Shown in pieces: positions 57,999 to 64,000 of a stretch of 64,000 nucleotides of DNA. Origin of the DNA: Acrocarpospora corrugata. Its GTDB lineage: Bacteria; Actinomycetota; Actinomycetes; Streptosporangiales; Streptosporangiaceae. The first letter of the stretch is position 1; each line of letters starts with the position of its first letter. The position numbers and the translations under genes were made by a program. The DNA is taken from the NCBI RefSeq assembly GCF_009687845.1, contig NZ_BLAD01000069.1:33196-97195 (forward strand), given 5' to 3'. The notes under the pieces are model-generated. The model was not told where the DNA came from, did no database searches, and was given only the letters and a program-made list of their open reading frames with translations.

Positions 57999-60062
57999 TC
58001 AGTTGGACACGGTGGCCAGGCGGGTCTTCAGGCCCTGGCCGAAGGCCGTGGCCGTGCCGTTGTAGTCGGTGATCAGGGCCGGGCCGCTGGTGCACGGCCA
58101 GGTGTTCCAGGTCCAGCCGAGGTAGCCGACGCCGTGGGCGTCCGCCCAGGTCATCAGGGTGTCGATGAAGCCGTGGGCGCAGTCGTTCTGACCGATCTCG
58201 GTGAGGGCCAGCGGCACCTGGGCGGCGACCGGGGCGAGCTGGCTGTCGTAGCAGGCCGTGCTGGCGCAGCTGTTGAAGTTGTAGATGTGCGCGAACGCCG
58301 CCAGATTGTTCAGCGGGTCGGCCGGCTTGTTGGCCAGCCACTGGGTCAGGTCGTTGGAGTACGCCAGGCCGCCGATCATGATGATGTTGGTCGCGCCGGT
58401 CGCCCGTACCGTGCTGACCAGCGACTGGAAGCCGGCCACCTGGTAGGAGATGCCCGGGCAGGTGCCGCCGTTCTTCCAGCAGGCCCAGCCGGTGGCCGCG
58501 CTGCCGGTGGCCCGCTCCGGGTACGGCTCGTTGAACAGGTCCAGGATCACCGCGTCGTTGCCCTTGAAGGCGTTGGCCACGCCGGTCCAGAACGACGGGG
58601 CGTACTGGGCGTCCGGCATGGGCTTCTGGCAGGTCGCGTTGACGTCGGAGCAGGCGGAGGAGTTGCCGGTGTACTGGCCGTAACTCCAGTGCATCTCCAG
58701 GATCGGGGTGATGCCGTTGGCGATCAGCAGGTTCACGTACGCCTTGACCGCGTTCTGGTACGTGGTCCCGCCGAACTGCGCCTGCACGGGCGCGACGCCC
58801 AGCCAGCACTGCTCGTTCAGCGGCACCCGGACGACCCGGATCTTCCAGGTCCGCATCGCGGTGATGGAGGCCTGGTCCATCGGGCCGTCCCAGATGCCGT
58901 TGCCCTGGATGCAGGCGAACTCGCCGCCGGACCGGTTGACGCCGAGCAGGCGGTACGTCGCGCCGCCGCTGGTCACGATGCGGTTGCCGGAGACGTGCAG
59001 GGCCGGGGCGGCGCCGGTGGCGCCGTCGTTGTCGAGTTCGGTCGCGGTGAATGTGCCCGGCAGGTAGTTGGGCGAGACCGAGCCGAAGGTCGCCGTGCCG
59101 TTGGTGGTGTCGGCGTCCTCGGCGGCGGCGATCGTGACGTTCTGCGGCGCGTTCCAGCTGGCGGCGGTGAAGGTGAGCGTGCCGCCGGAGGTGACCGTGA
59201 GGTCGGTGTCGCCGCTGACCCGTGTGGTGGTCACGGTGGTGTTGGCGGTTGGGGCCAGCGAGAGCCGTACGGACATGGTCGCGGTGCCGCCTTCCGGCAC
59301 GTTGACGGTCGCCGGGCTGACCAGCACGAGCGGGTCGGCGACGATGGTGCCCACGGTGACGCCGACCGCCGCGGAGGTCGTGGTCGCGCCCGCGTTGTCG
59401 GTCGCCCTGGCGGTCAGCGAGTAGCTGCCGGCGGGGACATTGGCCCAGCTGAAGGTGTACGGCGAGGTGGTGTCGGTGCCGAGCACGGTGCCGCCGTTGA
59501 GGAACGCGACGCTGGTGACGGAACCGTTGGAGTCGCTCGCGGTCGCCGCCAGGCCGATGGTCGCGGGGGCGGTGAAGGTCTGCCCGCTGGCGGGCGCGGT
59601 GAGGGAGACCGTGGGCGGCGTGTTGGGGGGTGGGGAGCTGCCGGTGCAGGCCACGTTGTTGATCGAGAAGCTGGCGGGGCTGGTGTTCGTCCCGCTGTAG
59701 GTGCCGTTGAACCCGATGGTGGTCGACGCTCCGGTGCCCAGGCTGGGGGCGTACGAGGGGGCGGTCACGGTGACGTTCTGACCGGACTGCGACCAGGTGC
59801 CGCCCCAGCCGTTGCTGACCTGCTGGTTGCCGGGGAACGCGTAGCGCAGCGTCCACGGGCTGACCGGGTCGCCGAGGTTGGTGATCGCGACGTTGGCGCC
59901 GAATCCGCTGCCGTTGTCCCAGGCCTTGGTGTAGGTCACGGAGCAGGCCACCGCGGCCTCGGCCGCCGTGGAGGTGGCCATGAGACCGGCCGCGGCGAGT
60001 AACACCGCCGCGGTCCCGACCGCTGTGCGCCGCCATTGGCGGAGCCGTTTCATCGTCCTCAT
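57999..60062 (-). CDS. Secreted GH5 cellulase with CBM2 and two beta-sandwich linker domains
   Basis: This 687-aa protein has a signal peptide (1-36) and a CBM2 (37-139; TYTKAWDNGSGFGANVAITNLGDPVSPWTLRYAFPG, SNGWGGTWSQSG). Next are an Ig-like domain (about 148-240), a Calx-beta/fibronectin-like domain (about 245-335; VNVPEGGTATMSVRLSLAP) and a GH5 catalytic domain. The acid/base Glu is in DLFNEPYP and the nucleophile Glu in VPLALTEIGQNDC. The enzyme should hydrolyse beta-1,4-glucans such as cellulose. An AGAGGA ribosome binding site precedes ATG 60062, and a canonical CebR box lies 27 nt upstream. Confidence 0.93.
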   Translation of the reverse strand: MRTMKRLRQWRRTAVGTAAVLLAAAGLMATSTAAEAAVACSVTYTKAWDNGSGFGANVAITNLGDPVSPWTLRYAFPGNQQVSNGWGGTWSQSGQNVTVTAPSYAPSLGTGASTTIGFNGTYSGTNTSPASFSINNVACTGSSPPPNTPPTVSLTAPASGQTFTAPATIGLAATASDSNGSVTSVAFLNGGTVLGTDTTSPYTFSWANVPAGSYSLTARATDNAGATTTSAAVGVTVGTIVADPLVLVSPATVNVPEGGTATMSVRLSLAPTANTTVTTTRVSGDTDLTVTSGGTLTFTAASWNAPQNVTIAAAEDADTTNGTATFGSVSPNYLPGTFTATELDNDGATGAAPALHVSGNRIVTSGGATYRLLGVNRSGGEFACIQGNGIWDGPMDQASITAMRTWKIRVVRVPLNEQCWLGVAPVQAQFGGTTYQNAVKAYVNLLIANGITPILEMHWSYGQYTGNSSACSDVNATCQKPMPDAQYAPSFWTGVANAFKGNDAVILDLFNEPYPERATGSAATGWACWKNGGTCPGISYQVAGFQSLVSTVRATGATNIIMIGGLAYSNDLTQWLANKPADPLNNLAAFAHIYNFNSCASTACYDSQLAPVAAQVPLALTEIGQNDCAHGFIDTLMTWADAHGVGYLGWTWNTWPCTSGPALITDYNGTATAFGQGLKTRLATVSN

Positions 60063-60088
60063 CAGGGGTTCCTCTGCGAGCTCGAAAG

Positions 60089-60102
60089 TGGGAGCGCTCC
60101 CA
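60089..60102. promoter_or_regulatory. Canonical CebR box upstream of the cellulase
   Basis: TGGGAGCGCTCCCA is a perfect 14-bp palindrome identical to the box bound by the LacI-family cellobiose repressor CebR in Streptomyces and relatives. It lies 27 nt upstream of the cellulase start, which fits repression relieved by cello-oligosaccharides. Confidence 0.88.
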
Positions 60103-60276
60103 GGGTTCGCCTGTGCCGGGGGGATGTATAGGCGGTCACACCGATCGAAGGATTTTCGTCGGCAAACGCTCCTCGTCCCGTGAATCGTTCATCGCCCTCG
60201 GCTACCCGAAGAGTGAATGGCGCGCTAGGTCGGAGGCCAGCCCTCAGTGCTCACTGTGCGTCCGGACGCCAATCCG

Positions 60277-60765
60277 TCAAAGAGCGCAGTACATGATGTG
60301 CAGTCCGACGTAGCCCTTCACCGGGTGCCGGAAGCCCTCCGGCACGGTGCCGAGCACCTTGAATCCGAGCCGCCGGTACAACCGCACCGCCGTCTCGTTC
60401 GTCTCCACGACCGCGTTGAACTGCATCGAGCGGAAACCCGCCGCGCGGGCCCACTCGATCGTGTACTCGCACAGCGCGCGGCCCACACCGCGTCCGGAAT
60501 GCGCAGGATCGACCATGTAACTGGCGCTCGCGACGTGCGAGCCGTTGCCCATCTGATTGTTGTTCATCTTCGCGGTGCCGAGGATCACACCGTCGTCGTC
60601 GACCGCGACGACCGTACGGTTCGGGGCCGACAGCAGCCACCAGCCGCGACCCTCCTCCTGTCCGAGATCGAGCGGATAGGTGAAGGTCTCACCAGCGGCG
60701 ACGATCTCGCGGAAGAACGGCCAGATGGCCGGCCAGTCGTCCACGGCGGCTTCCCTGATCAGCAT
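60277..60765 (-). CDS. GNAT-family N-acetyltransferase
   Basis: ATG 60765 gives 162 aa: LIREAAVDDWPAIWPFFREIVAAGETFTYP, VASASYMVDPAHSGRGVGRALCEYTIEWARAAGFRSMQFNAVVETNETAVRLYRRLGFKVLGTVPEGF. The acetyl-CoA motif A (SGRGVGRAL) is intact. This is the phosphinothricin-acetyltransferase-like/RimI-related layout; the substrate is unknown. A longer frame from 60990 is not supported by the family. Confidence 0.9.
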   Translation of the reverse strand: MLIREAAVDDWPAIWPFFREIVAAGETFTYPLDLGQEEGRGWWLLSAPNRTVVAVDDDGVILGTAKMNNNQMGNGSHVASASYMVDPAHSGRGVGRALCEYTIEWARAAGFRSMQFNAVVETNETAVRLYRRLGFKVLGTVPEGFRHPVKGYVGLHIMYCAL

Positions 60766-60854
60766 CCGCTCAGTATGCCGAGGCGGCCGCCGGGGACGCG
60801 AACGATTTCCCGGCGTCTGCGTCCTGCCGTCGTCCTCGTTCACCAAAGCGAGGG

Positions 60855-61385
60855 TCAGCCGCTCCCGAACCCGCTCACCAGCCACCGGTCCTTCACATAC
60901 CGCACCCCGAAACTCTGAGCGAAGGCACCGTCGGGGTACGACCCGTTGTCGACCGCACAGAGATCCATGACGACCGTCATCCGCTGGCACCTCACCCCAT
61001 CCGGGCAGTCAATCGTCGATGTGCGCGGCTCGCCGATACTGAGGCCGCTCGCCGAGATCCAGCCCTGGAACGGATAGATCGAATTAGTGAACTCGTTGTC
61101 GAAATCGGTCTCCGGTACCAAGACGGCACGCACGGTTCTCTCGTCCTTGCCGAGTACGGCCTCGATGTAGCCGCCCACCACCTCCCGCGGCCCGGCCGAG
61201 GCGGGCGGCACCGGCACCTCCCGCCTGACGACCTGACCGAACAAGCACCTGGGGACCAGGACGTGTGCCAGCAGCGCGAAACCGGCGAGCGTGCTGCAAA
61301 GGACCACGACCGCGTACAAGGCGATTCGCACGCGTGCCCGGGAAGAAGGTTCGGCCCTCGCTGTCGATCTCCTCGCGCGGGACAT
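60855..61385 (-). CDS. Membrane-anchored protein of unknown function (176 aa)
   Basis: After an Arg-rich N-terminus there is one membrane helix (IALYAVVVLCSTLAGFALLAHVLV). The external part (PREVVGGYIEAVLGKDERTVRAVLVPETDFDNEF, then CPDGVRCQRMTVVMDLCAV and RYVKDRWLVSGFGSG) has the shape of an NTF2-like secreted domain with two Cys pairs. No named family is recognised. It is divergent from the DUF1801 gene. Confidence 0.7.
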   Translation of the reverse strand: MSRARRSTARAEPSSRARVRIALYAVVVLCSTLAGFALLAHVLVPRCLFGQVVRREVPVPPASAGPREVVGGYIEAVLGKDERTVRAVLVPETDFDNEFTNSIYPFQGWISASGLSIGEPRTSTIDCPDGVRCQRMTVVMDLCAVDNGSYPDGAFAQSFGVRYVKDRWLVSGFGSG

Positions 61386-61494
61386 GAAATGATCTTAACC
61401 GGCATGGCTCGGGCGAGAGAGCCTAGATCTGCCAGCTGGGCGGCCCCGGTTCGCGGAGCCATATATTGGAAGTCCACGGACGCATGGGGATGAC

Positions 61495-61839
61495 GTGAAC
61501 GACGAAGTGACGCAATATATAAACGGCAAGAAGCCCTGGCAGATCGCCGTTTGCGAGAAGCTGCGTGCGATGATCATGGAAACCGTTCCCACCGTCGAGG
61601 AACGCTTTCAGTACGGCAAGCCGCACTATCTCAAGAACGGGCACTACGCGGCGGTGGTCGCGGTCGCCAAGGCCAAGGTCTCGTTCATGGTGTTCAATGC
61701 GACGGACATTCCCGCGGTGCCCGGATTCATCCGGGCGATGGGCAACGGCGATCGCAAAACCGTCGACATCAAAGAAGAGCAGGAAGTCGACTACAGGGAG
61801 CTCGCAGTCATCCTGGAAAAGACCTCGGCCACTCTGTGA
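61495..61839 (+). CDS. DUF1801 (YdhG-like) protein
   Basis: This 114-aa protein begins VTQYINGKKPWQIAVCEKLRAMIMETVPTVEERFQYGKPHYLKNGHYAAVVAVAKAKVSF and continues MVFNATDIPAVPGFIRAMGNGDRKTVDIK. This is the DUF1801 pattern (EER..YGKP.Y). The function of the family is unknown; the fold is iron-chaperone/frataxin-like. GTG 61495 is preceded by GGGGATGAC. No partner gene is close. Confidence 0.85.
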   Translation: MNDEVTQYINGKKPWQIAVCEKLRAMIMETVPTVEERFQYGKPHYLKNGHYAAVVAVAKAKVSFMVFNATDIPAVPGFIRAMGNGDRKTVDIKEEQEVDYRELAVILEKTSATL

Positions 61840-61981
61840 TCGCGGCTGGGTGAAGCACGGGCACGATCTGAGCGGGTGATGCGCCGGCACCGGGTTCAGT
61901 TCGTCGGGGCGTTCCATGCTGGGGAGGCGCTGTTGGCGTAGTCGTACATGTATCAACCGGTGCGTTCCCGGCGCCCCGGGG

Positions 61982-62935
61982 TTAATCAACCGTGATGACG
62001 AGCTTTCCGGGCGCGTTGCCCGCCGCCAGGTCACCCACCGCGGTGGAGGCCTCCGCCAGGGAGTACGTGCGCCCGACGGCCGGTCGCACGGCCCCGGCCT
62101 CGATGAGGTCGCGCAGCGCGTCCAGGTCGGCGGTGCGGGTCAGCGAGAGCAGCGCGTCCAGGCGCTGGCGCGTGAACGGGGTGATCAGCCGGACGGCCAG
62201 CAGGCGGCCGAGCCCGCCGAACCACCGACCGCCGCCCTCGCCGCCGACGATGACGAGCCGGCCGCGCTCGGCGAGCAGCCCGCGCAGCAGGGCCAGCGGC
62301 CGGATGCCCGCGATGTCGACGATCAGGTCGTACGTCCCGGTGAGCGGCTCGCGCGTGTAGTCGATGACGGCCTGGGCGCCCAGCGACCGGACGAGGTCGG
62401 CCTTGGCTGTGCTGCACACGGCGGTGACGTGCGCGCCGCCGGCGACCGCGCGTTGCGTCGCGAAGCTGCCCACTCCGCCGCCGGCGCCGATGACCAGCAC
62501 CTTCTCGCCGGCGGTGACCTGGCCGACGGCCCGTAACGCGGTCACCCCTGACACGGGTACGGCCGCCGCTTCGGTGAAGCTCAGGTTGGCGGGCTTGCGG
62601 GCGAGCTTGCCCGGGCGGGCGAGCGCGAACTGCGCGTACGCGCCGGTCGCCTCGCCGTACACCTCGTCGCCGGGGCGAAACGCGGTCACGTTGGCGCCGA
62701 CGGACTCCACGACGCCGGCCACGTCCATGCCCGGCACGCGGTTGCGGGGCCGGCGCAGGCCGAAGCCGAGGCGGGCGATGAGCGGCAGCCCGGTCATGAC
62801 GTGCCACACGCCGTAGTCGACGCCGGCTGCGTGCACCCGGATCAGCACATCGTCGGCGCCGGGCGTCGGGATCGGGACCTCGCCGAGGCTCAGCACGTGC
62901 GGCGGGCCGTACTCGTCCTGGACGATCGCCCTCAT
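61982..62935 (-). CDS. NADPH:quinone-oxidoreductase-like (zinc-free MDR) enzyme
   Basis: A 317-aa medium-chain dehydrogenase/reductase. N-terminal QDEYGPPHVLSLGEVPIPTPGADDVLIRVHAAGVDYGVWHVMTG lacks the Zn-binding Cys/His-Glu set; VPGMDVAGVVESVGANVTAFRPGDEVYGE follows. The cofactor motif is VLVIGAGGGVGSFATQRAVAGGAHVTAVCS. It is likely NADPH-dependent. The ATG overlaps the XRE gene stop by 4 bp, so it is the last gene of a coupled operon. Confidence 0.92.
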   Translation of the reverse strand: MRAIVQDEYGPPHVLSLGEVPIPTPGADDVLIRVHAAGVDYGVWHVMTGLPLIARLGFGLRRPRNRVPGMDVAGVVESVGANVTAFRPGDEVYGEATGAYAQFALARPGKLARKPANLSFTEAAAVPVSGVTALRAVGQVTAGEKVLVIGAGGGVGSFATQRAVAGGAHVTAVCSTAKADLVRSLGAQAVIDYTREPLTGTYDLIVDIAGIRPLALLRGLLAERGRLVIVGGEGGGRWFGGLGRLLAVRLITPFTRQRLDALLSLTRTADLDALRDLIEAGAVRPAVGRTYSLAEASTAVGDLAAGNAPGKLVITVD

Positions 62936-63165
62936 AAGGGGTCTCCTTCGGTGCCGGGGTACTGGAAGACGTCGTCGAGTCCGACCCTGAACACCCGGGC
63001 GATGCGGAACGCCATCTCCAGCGAGGGGGAGTAGCGACCCTGTTCGATCGCGATGATGGTCTGGCGGGTGACGCCGATCCGGTCGGCCAGCTCGGCCTGG
63101 GTCATCTCGTCGTGCGCGAACCGCAGAGCCCGGATCGCGTTGGTGACCTGTGTCGGCTTCACCAC
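62932..63165 (-). CDS. XRE-family HTH regulator
   Basis: The 77-aa protein is a single Cro/CI-type HTH: NAIRALRFAHDEMTQAELADRIGVTRQTIIAIEQGRYSPSLEMAFRIARVFRVGLDDVFQY. This is the short YgzD-like type that accompanies small membrane proteins. GTG 63165 overlaps the membrane gene by 7 bp. It probably regulates its own operon through the AT-rich repeats upstream of 63590. Confidence 0.92.
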   Translation of the reverse strand: MVKPTQVTNAIRALRFAHDEMTQAELADRIGVTRQTIIAIEQGRYSPSLEMAFRIARVFRVGLDDVFQYPGTEGDPL

Positions 63166-63590
63166 GTCTGGAAGCCGCCCCTGCGGTACGCCACGATCTT
63201 GGCAAACGAGCTGAGCACCGAGGACAGCACGAACGCCAGGTAGACGGCGTTGGCGATCCAGAAGTGGCGCAGCTCGGCGATGGCCATGACCAGTGCGGCG
63301 AGCGCGCCGATGACGACGAACGACTGCCCGATGCGCTCAGTGACCTGGTTGATCTCACGGTCGCGCTCGTCAGTGCGGTCGGCGCCGTGGCCGCCCGCGA
63401 TGGCCATCGCGATGTGGGCCACGATCGCGGCGACGATGGCGCCACCGATGGTCCACAGCAGAGCTCCCGCGTAGGCGACGTCGGCGAGCGGGCCGTCACC
63501 GGCCCGGCCCAGGATGGTCACCACGTAGATCGTGTATGCGCCGAGGGAGACCACGATCAGCACCCAGGCGCGCTTTTCCTCTAAGGCCAT
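63159..63590 (-). CDS. Four-helix membrane protein (DUF2178-like)
   Basis: A 143-aa protein with four membrane helices (WVLIVVSLGAYTIYVVTI; YAGALLWTIGGAIVAAIVAHIAMAIAG; SFVVIGALAALVMAIAEL; IANAVYLAFVLSSVLSSFAKIV) and a charged loop (DRTDERDREINQVTERIG). Such proteins usually sit next to an XRE regulator like the one here. The role is unknown; a sensory or partner role to the regulator is possible. Confidence 0.85.
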   Translation of the reverse strand: MALEEKRAWVLIVVSLGAYTIYVVTILGRAGDGPLADVAYAGALLWTIGGAIVAAIVAHIAMAIAGGHGADRTDERDREINQVTERIGQSFVVIGALAALVMAIAELRHFWIANAVYLAFVLSSVLSSFAKIVAYRRGGFQTW

Positions 63591-63600
63591 GCCCGCTCCC

Positions 63601-63673
63601 CATGTAAAATAAAGCTGACATCAACCAATGTAAAGCACCCTAGACACTGTGTCAAAGTTTATTTACATACATG
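63601..63673. promoter_or_regulatory. AT-rich inverted repeats upstream of the membrane/XRE operon
   Basis: CATGTAAAATAAA (63601-63613) and TTTATTTACATACATG (63658-63673) are near-inverse copies, and ATGTAAA recurs at 63629-63635. This is an AT-rich island in GC-rich DNA. It lies just upstream of the membrane gene start (63590) and is a likely operator/promoter region for the XRE regulator. Confidence 0.5.
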
Positions 63674-63821
63674 GTCGGCGACGCCATGGCGGACGTTCGG
63701 GCGATGTCTTGACGGCCGACGGTTGAGGCGGAGGTTCGGGTGCTGTCTCGGCACCGCCACAGCCGACGAGCCCGAGAATCGACAACGCAAGCCCGTAGAG
63801 GAGAAGGTTCGTGTTCCGCAC
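63663..63821 (-). pseudogene. Lipoprotein N-terminal remnant
   Basis: GTG 63821 opens a 52-aa frame with a clear lipoprotein signal: NTNLLLYGLALSILGLVGCGG, lipobox LVGC. It is followed by a Pro-rich linker (APEPPPQPSAVK) and ends at 63663 in the AT-rich repeat. The usual functional domain is absent, so it looks like the 5' end of a truncated lipoprotein gene. There is no strong ribosome binding site. Confidence 0.4.
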
Positions 63822-64000
63822 GAAAGGTAACGAGTACACGTTGCCCTACCCTCCGAAACCGAATGGCTCGCTTCGGTATCTCCTGGCGAGGGCTAGTGCA
63901 GCGCCGCGGAGATCCTTGAAGGGTTCAGTGCGTCACTAAACGTGATCGGCTGGGTCTGCGAGATGAACGGTGCAGGCGCAATCGAGCGCGTCGGCGGGTG
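63822..64000. other. Window end without a recognised gene
   Basis: 179 nt to the window edge. A minus-strand frame entering from beyond the edge ends at a TAG near 63893 after PFISQTQPITFSDALNPSRISAALH, which could be the C-terminus of a gene outside the window, but I cannot name it. Otherwise nothing supported. Confidence 0.35.

Noticed and set aside
1..64000. tRNA, rRNA or riboswitch genes
   Set aside because: I found no cloverleaf, rRNA segment or recognisable riboswitch core by reading; a covariance-model search would be needed to exclude small RNAs.

Overview
The window is high-GC DNA with many GTG starts and tightly packed, often 4-bp-overlapping genes. The gene content (an actinomycete-type extracellular contractile injection system, an ECF42-type sigma factor with a DGPF/YCII partner, a CBM2/GH5 cellulase with a CebR box, many TetR and luciferase-like oxidoreductase genes, and an NRPS) points to a filamentous actinomycete. 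Streptosporangiales or a relative is my guess. It looks like a chromosomal accessory or 'arm' region. I see no rRNA, tRNA or CRISPR array.

Region 1 (1-9566, minus strand) is one long operon for a phage-tail-like contractile injection system (eCIS). In transcription order it runs: AAA+ ATPase, DUF4255 cap-like protein, sheath, inner tube, tail-assembly protein, DUF6760 mini-protein, eCIS-core DUF4157 protein, LysM tube/baseplate protein, VgrG-like spike, PAAR-like tip, gp25-like baseplate wedge, and baseplate J (cut by the window edge). Region 2 (9638-16057, minus) has a membrane acyltransferase, a small unknown protein and a MoxR/DUF58/VWA/VWA chaperone-type operon headed by a trypsin-like protease. 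A FAD oxidoreductase follows.

Region 3 (17394-32600) is patchy and shows decay. It holds an intact IS66-type element that truncates an ornithine-cyclodeaminase-like gene, a TetR/FAD-monooxygenase pair facing each other across a long palindrome, two luciferase-like oxidoreductases, and an aliphatic-sulfonate-type ABC transporter in which all three genes are frameshifted. A CGNR-type regulator and a cupin come next. Then there is a YcaO enzyme gene preceded by a previously untracked 41-aa peptide gene with its own promoter and ribosome binding site, a membrane-anchored NACHT NTPase, and a frameshifted, catalytically degenerate zinc-metallopeptidase relative.

Region 4 (32776-50830) has a 978-aa membrane-anchored protein of unknown function, regulators with small oxidoreductase/resistance-type partners (HxlR, TetR/FAD monooxygenase, MerR/erythromycin esterase, ArsR/questin-oxidase-like), a 706-aa repeat protein resembling a beta-propeller lectin, a decayed NB-ARC/TPR gene, the ECF42 sigma/DGPF pair and a PEBP lipoprotein. 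Several of the divergent pairs share striking palindromic operators. In the ArsR pair both start codons lie inside one perfect 23-bp-arm inverted repeat.

Region 5 (50937-60102) is a small NRPS locus (C-T, a degenerate stand-alone C, then C-A-T with a glycine-like specificity code) with a convergent glycosyltransferase and, upstream, a cellulase. Both the cellulase and the NRPS operon carry CebR-type boxes (TGGGAGCGCTCCCA and one-mismatch TGGGAGCGTTCCCA). The NRPS box sits at the predicted transcription start of a TTGACG-N17-TAACCT promoter. This suggests a cellulose/cello-oligosaccharide-responsive nonribosomal peptide. Region 6 (60277-64000) has a GNAT enzyme, two small unknown or DUF proteins, and a coupled membrane-protein/XRE-regulator/quinone-oxidoreductase operon.
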